A stretch of DNA of 11,201 nucleotides, from assembly GCA_036257595.1 (NCBI GenBank), contig DATAFF010000113.1, forward strand, positions 1-11,201, read 5' to 3'. Of this stretch, positions 10,580-11,201 are shown one piece after another. The stretch comes from DATAFF01 sp036257595 (GTDB lineage Bacteria > Pseudomonadota > Alphaproteobacteria > Rhizobiales > Aestuariivirgaceae). Position 1 is the first letter of the stretch. The number at the start of each line of letters is the position of its first letter. The position numbers were made by a program, and so were the translations under genes. The notes beneath the pieces were generated by a model. That model was not told the origin of the DNA, did not search any database, and saw nothing but the letters and a program-made list of their open reading frames with translations.

Positions 10580-11201
10580 CTAGCCTCCTGATTTGCCTGA
10601 CTGTTTTCCAGGGTTTGGGAATTTCTGGTCAGTGGTTTGGGAATTTTCGTCCTCGTTGTGTTCCTCAAGCCGCGCGATTGCTGCTGCTGCGCCGCGCTCC
10701 TGTTCAGCCTCGCGCGTGTAACGCTCGACCTCTTCCAAACTCTTGTGGCCGGTGATGGCCATGATCTGCCGTGTTGAGCATCCAGCCTCGGCCAGGCGGC
10801 GAGCTGCTGCCTTGCGGATGCCGTGCAGCACGCACTCCTGTGGCAGGTCGGCGGCGTCGAACGCCTCTGCCATGTAGTTGCCGAAGCCGGCCGCTGTTGG
10901 TGCCCTGCCATAGGCAGTCGCCAGAATGACCATGTGCTTGCGCTCCCAGGCCGCGAGAGCGAGCTGCAGCTTGCTGTGCAGGGTAATGCGCAGCCGCGCG
11001 CCGGTCTTTTCCTGGACCACGGCAATCGTGCTGCGGACCGTGTTGATGTCTGACCAAGTCATGCGCGCGAGATCGCCGCGGCGTTGCCCGGTATAGAGCG
11101 CCAGTGCGAACGCTGTCCGCTGGCGCGTCCCGAGAGGCCAGCGCGCCTCGAACTGCGTGACCTGCTCATCCGTCCATGTGTGATACTCGCCTTCCTTGAA
11201 C
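10580..11201 (-). CDS. Tyrosine recombinase/integrase, C-terminal 206 aa (truncated by right window edge)
   Basis: Site-specific recombinase of the phage-integrase superfamily. The frame stays open from the right edge (FKEGEYHTWTDEQV...) to the TAG at 10582-10580. The catalytic set is complete: first Arg in LYTGQRRGDL, beta-hairpin Lys in QEKTGARLRIT, HxxR in LHGIRKAAARRLAEAG, the second His in ITGHKSLEEV and the nucleophilic Tyr in ERYTREAEQ. A hydrophilic tail of about 50 residues follows the Tyr. An internal ATG at 11062 is not the start, since conserved sequence precedes it. It reads toward the tRNA-Arg gene and ends 8 bp from it, as expected for a tRNA-targeted island. It differs clearly from the left integrase, so the two islands are independent. 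N-terminal domains lie off the edge. Confidence 0.92.
   Translation of the reverse strand, partial: FKEGEYHTWTDEQVTQFEARWPLGTRQRTAFALALYTGQRRGDLARMTWSDINTVRSTIAVVQEKTGARLRITLHSKLQLALAAWERKHMVILATAYGRAPTAAGFGNYMAEAFDAADLPQECVLHGIRKAAARRLAEAGCSTRQIMAITGHKSLEEVERYTREAEQERGAAAAIARLEEHNEDENSQTTDQKFPNPGKQSGKSGG

Noticed and set aside
10366..11025. Minus-strand frame with GGLEPPTNSL
   Set aside because: It is antisense to tRNA-Arg and out of frame with the integrase that carries the catalytic motifs.

Overview
High-GC DNA with an alphaproteobacterial, probably Hyphomicrobiales (Rhizobiales), character. The main pointers are a tandem cold-shock-domain gene, then a DUF192 gene, then tRNA-Pro, then an NDUFS4-like complex I subunit; a DUF2092 protein; GANTC (CcrM) sites; and REP-like palindromes. 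The species cannot be named from this window.

Layout. Two different tyrosine-recombinase islands appear to flank a core segment of about 9.5 kb. On the left (1-1024) is the N-terminal three quarters of a phage-type integrase reading out of the window. It is followed by a 46-base 3' fragment of a tRNA-Glu(TTC) gene, the expected scar (att site) of an island that lies mostly off the left edge. On the right, an intact tRNA-Arg(TCT) at 10495-10571 is followed 8 bases later by the end of a second, unrelated integrase. It has a complete R-K-HxxR-H-Y catalytic set and runs off the right edge.

The core in order: a 64-aa hypothetical gene; a hairpin-rich gap; an exported DUF2092 / low-complexity protein pair (+); a crcB/fluC fluoride channel and rhodanese pair (-); a cysteine-rich unknown protein (+); a patatin-like phospholipase (-); a gap with two DnaA boxes; a small two-TM protein (-); an AraC-family regulator (+); glyoxalase I gloA (-); and the block csp(2xCSD), DUF192, tRNA-Pro, NDUFS4-like subunit, tRNA-Arg (+).

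The most unusual non-coding signal is a heptamer-repeat hairpin element present twice (3150-3230 and 9830-9922). It has GGCAGTA-type units, a shared CTCCGCTCACTGCC core and complementary ATTGCCT units. Both copies begin exactly at the TAG stop codon of the upstream gene. Other structures worth a look are a 12-bp inverted repeat around a nested hairpin (1503-1574), three successive hairpins ending in a terminator-like one in the cold-shock leader (8615-8690), and paired DnaA boxes (6057-6095). I found no CRISPR array, insertion sequence, defence operon or complete novel multi-gene system. All functional calls come from reading motifs by eye; no database search was made.
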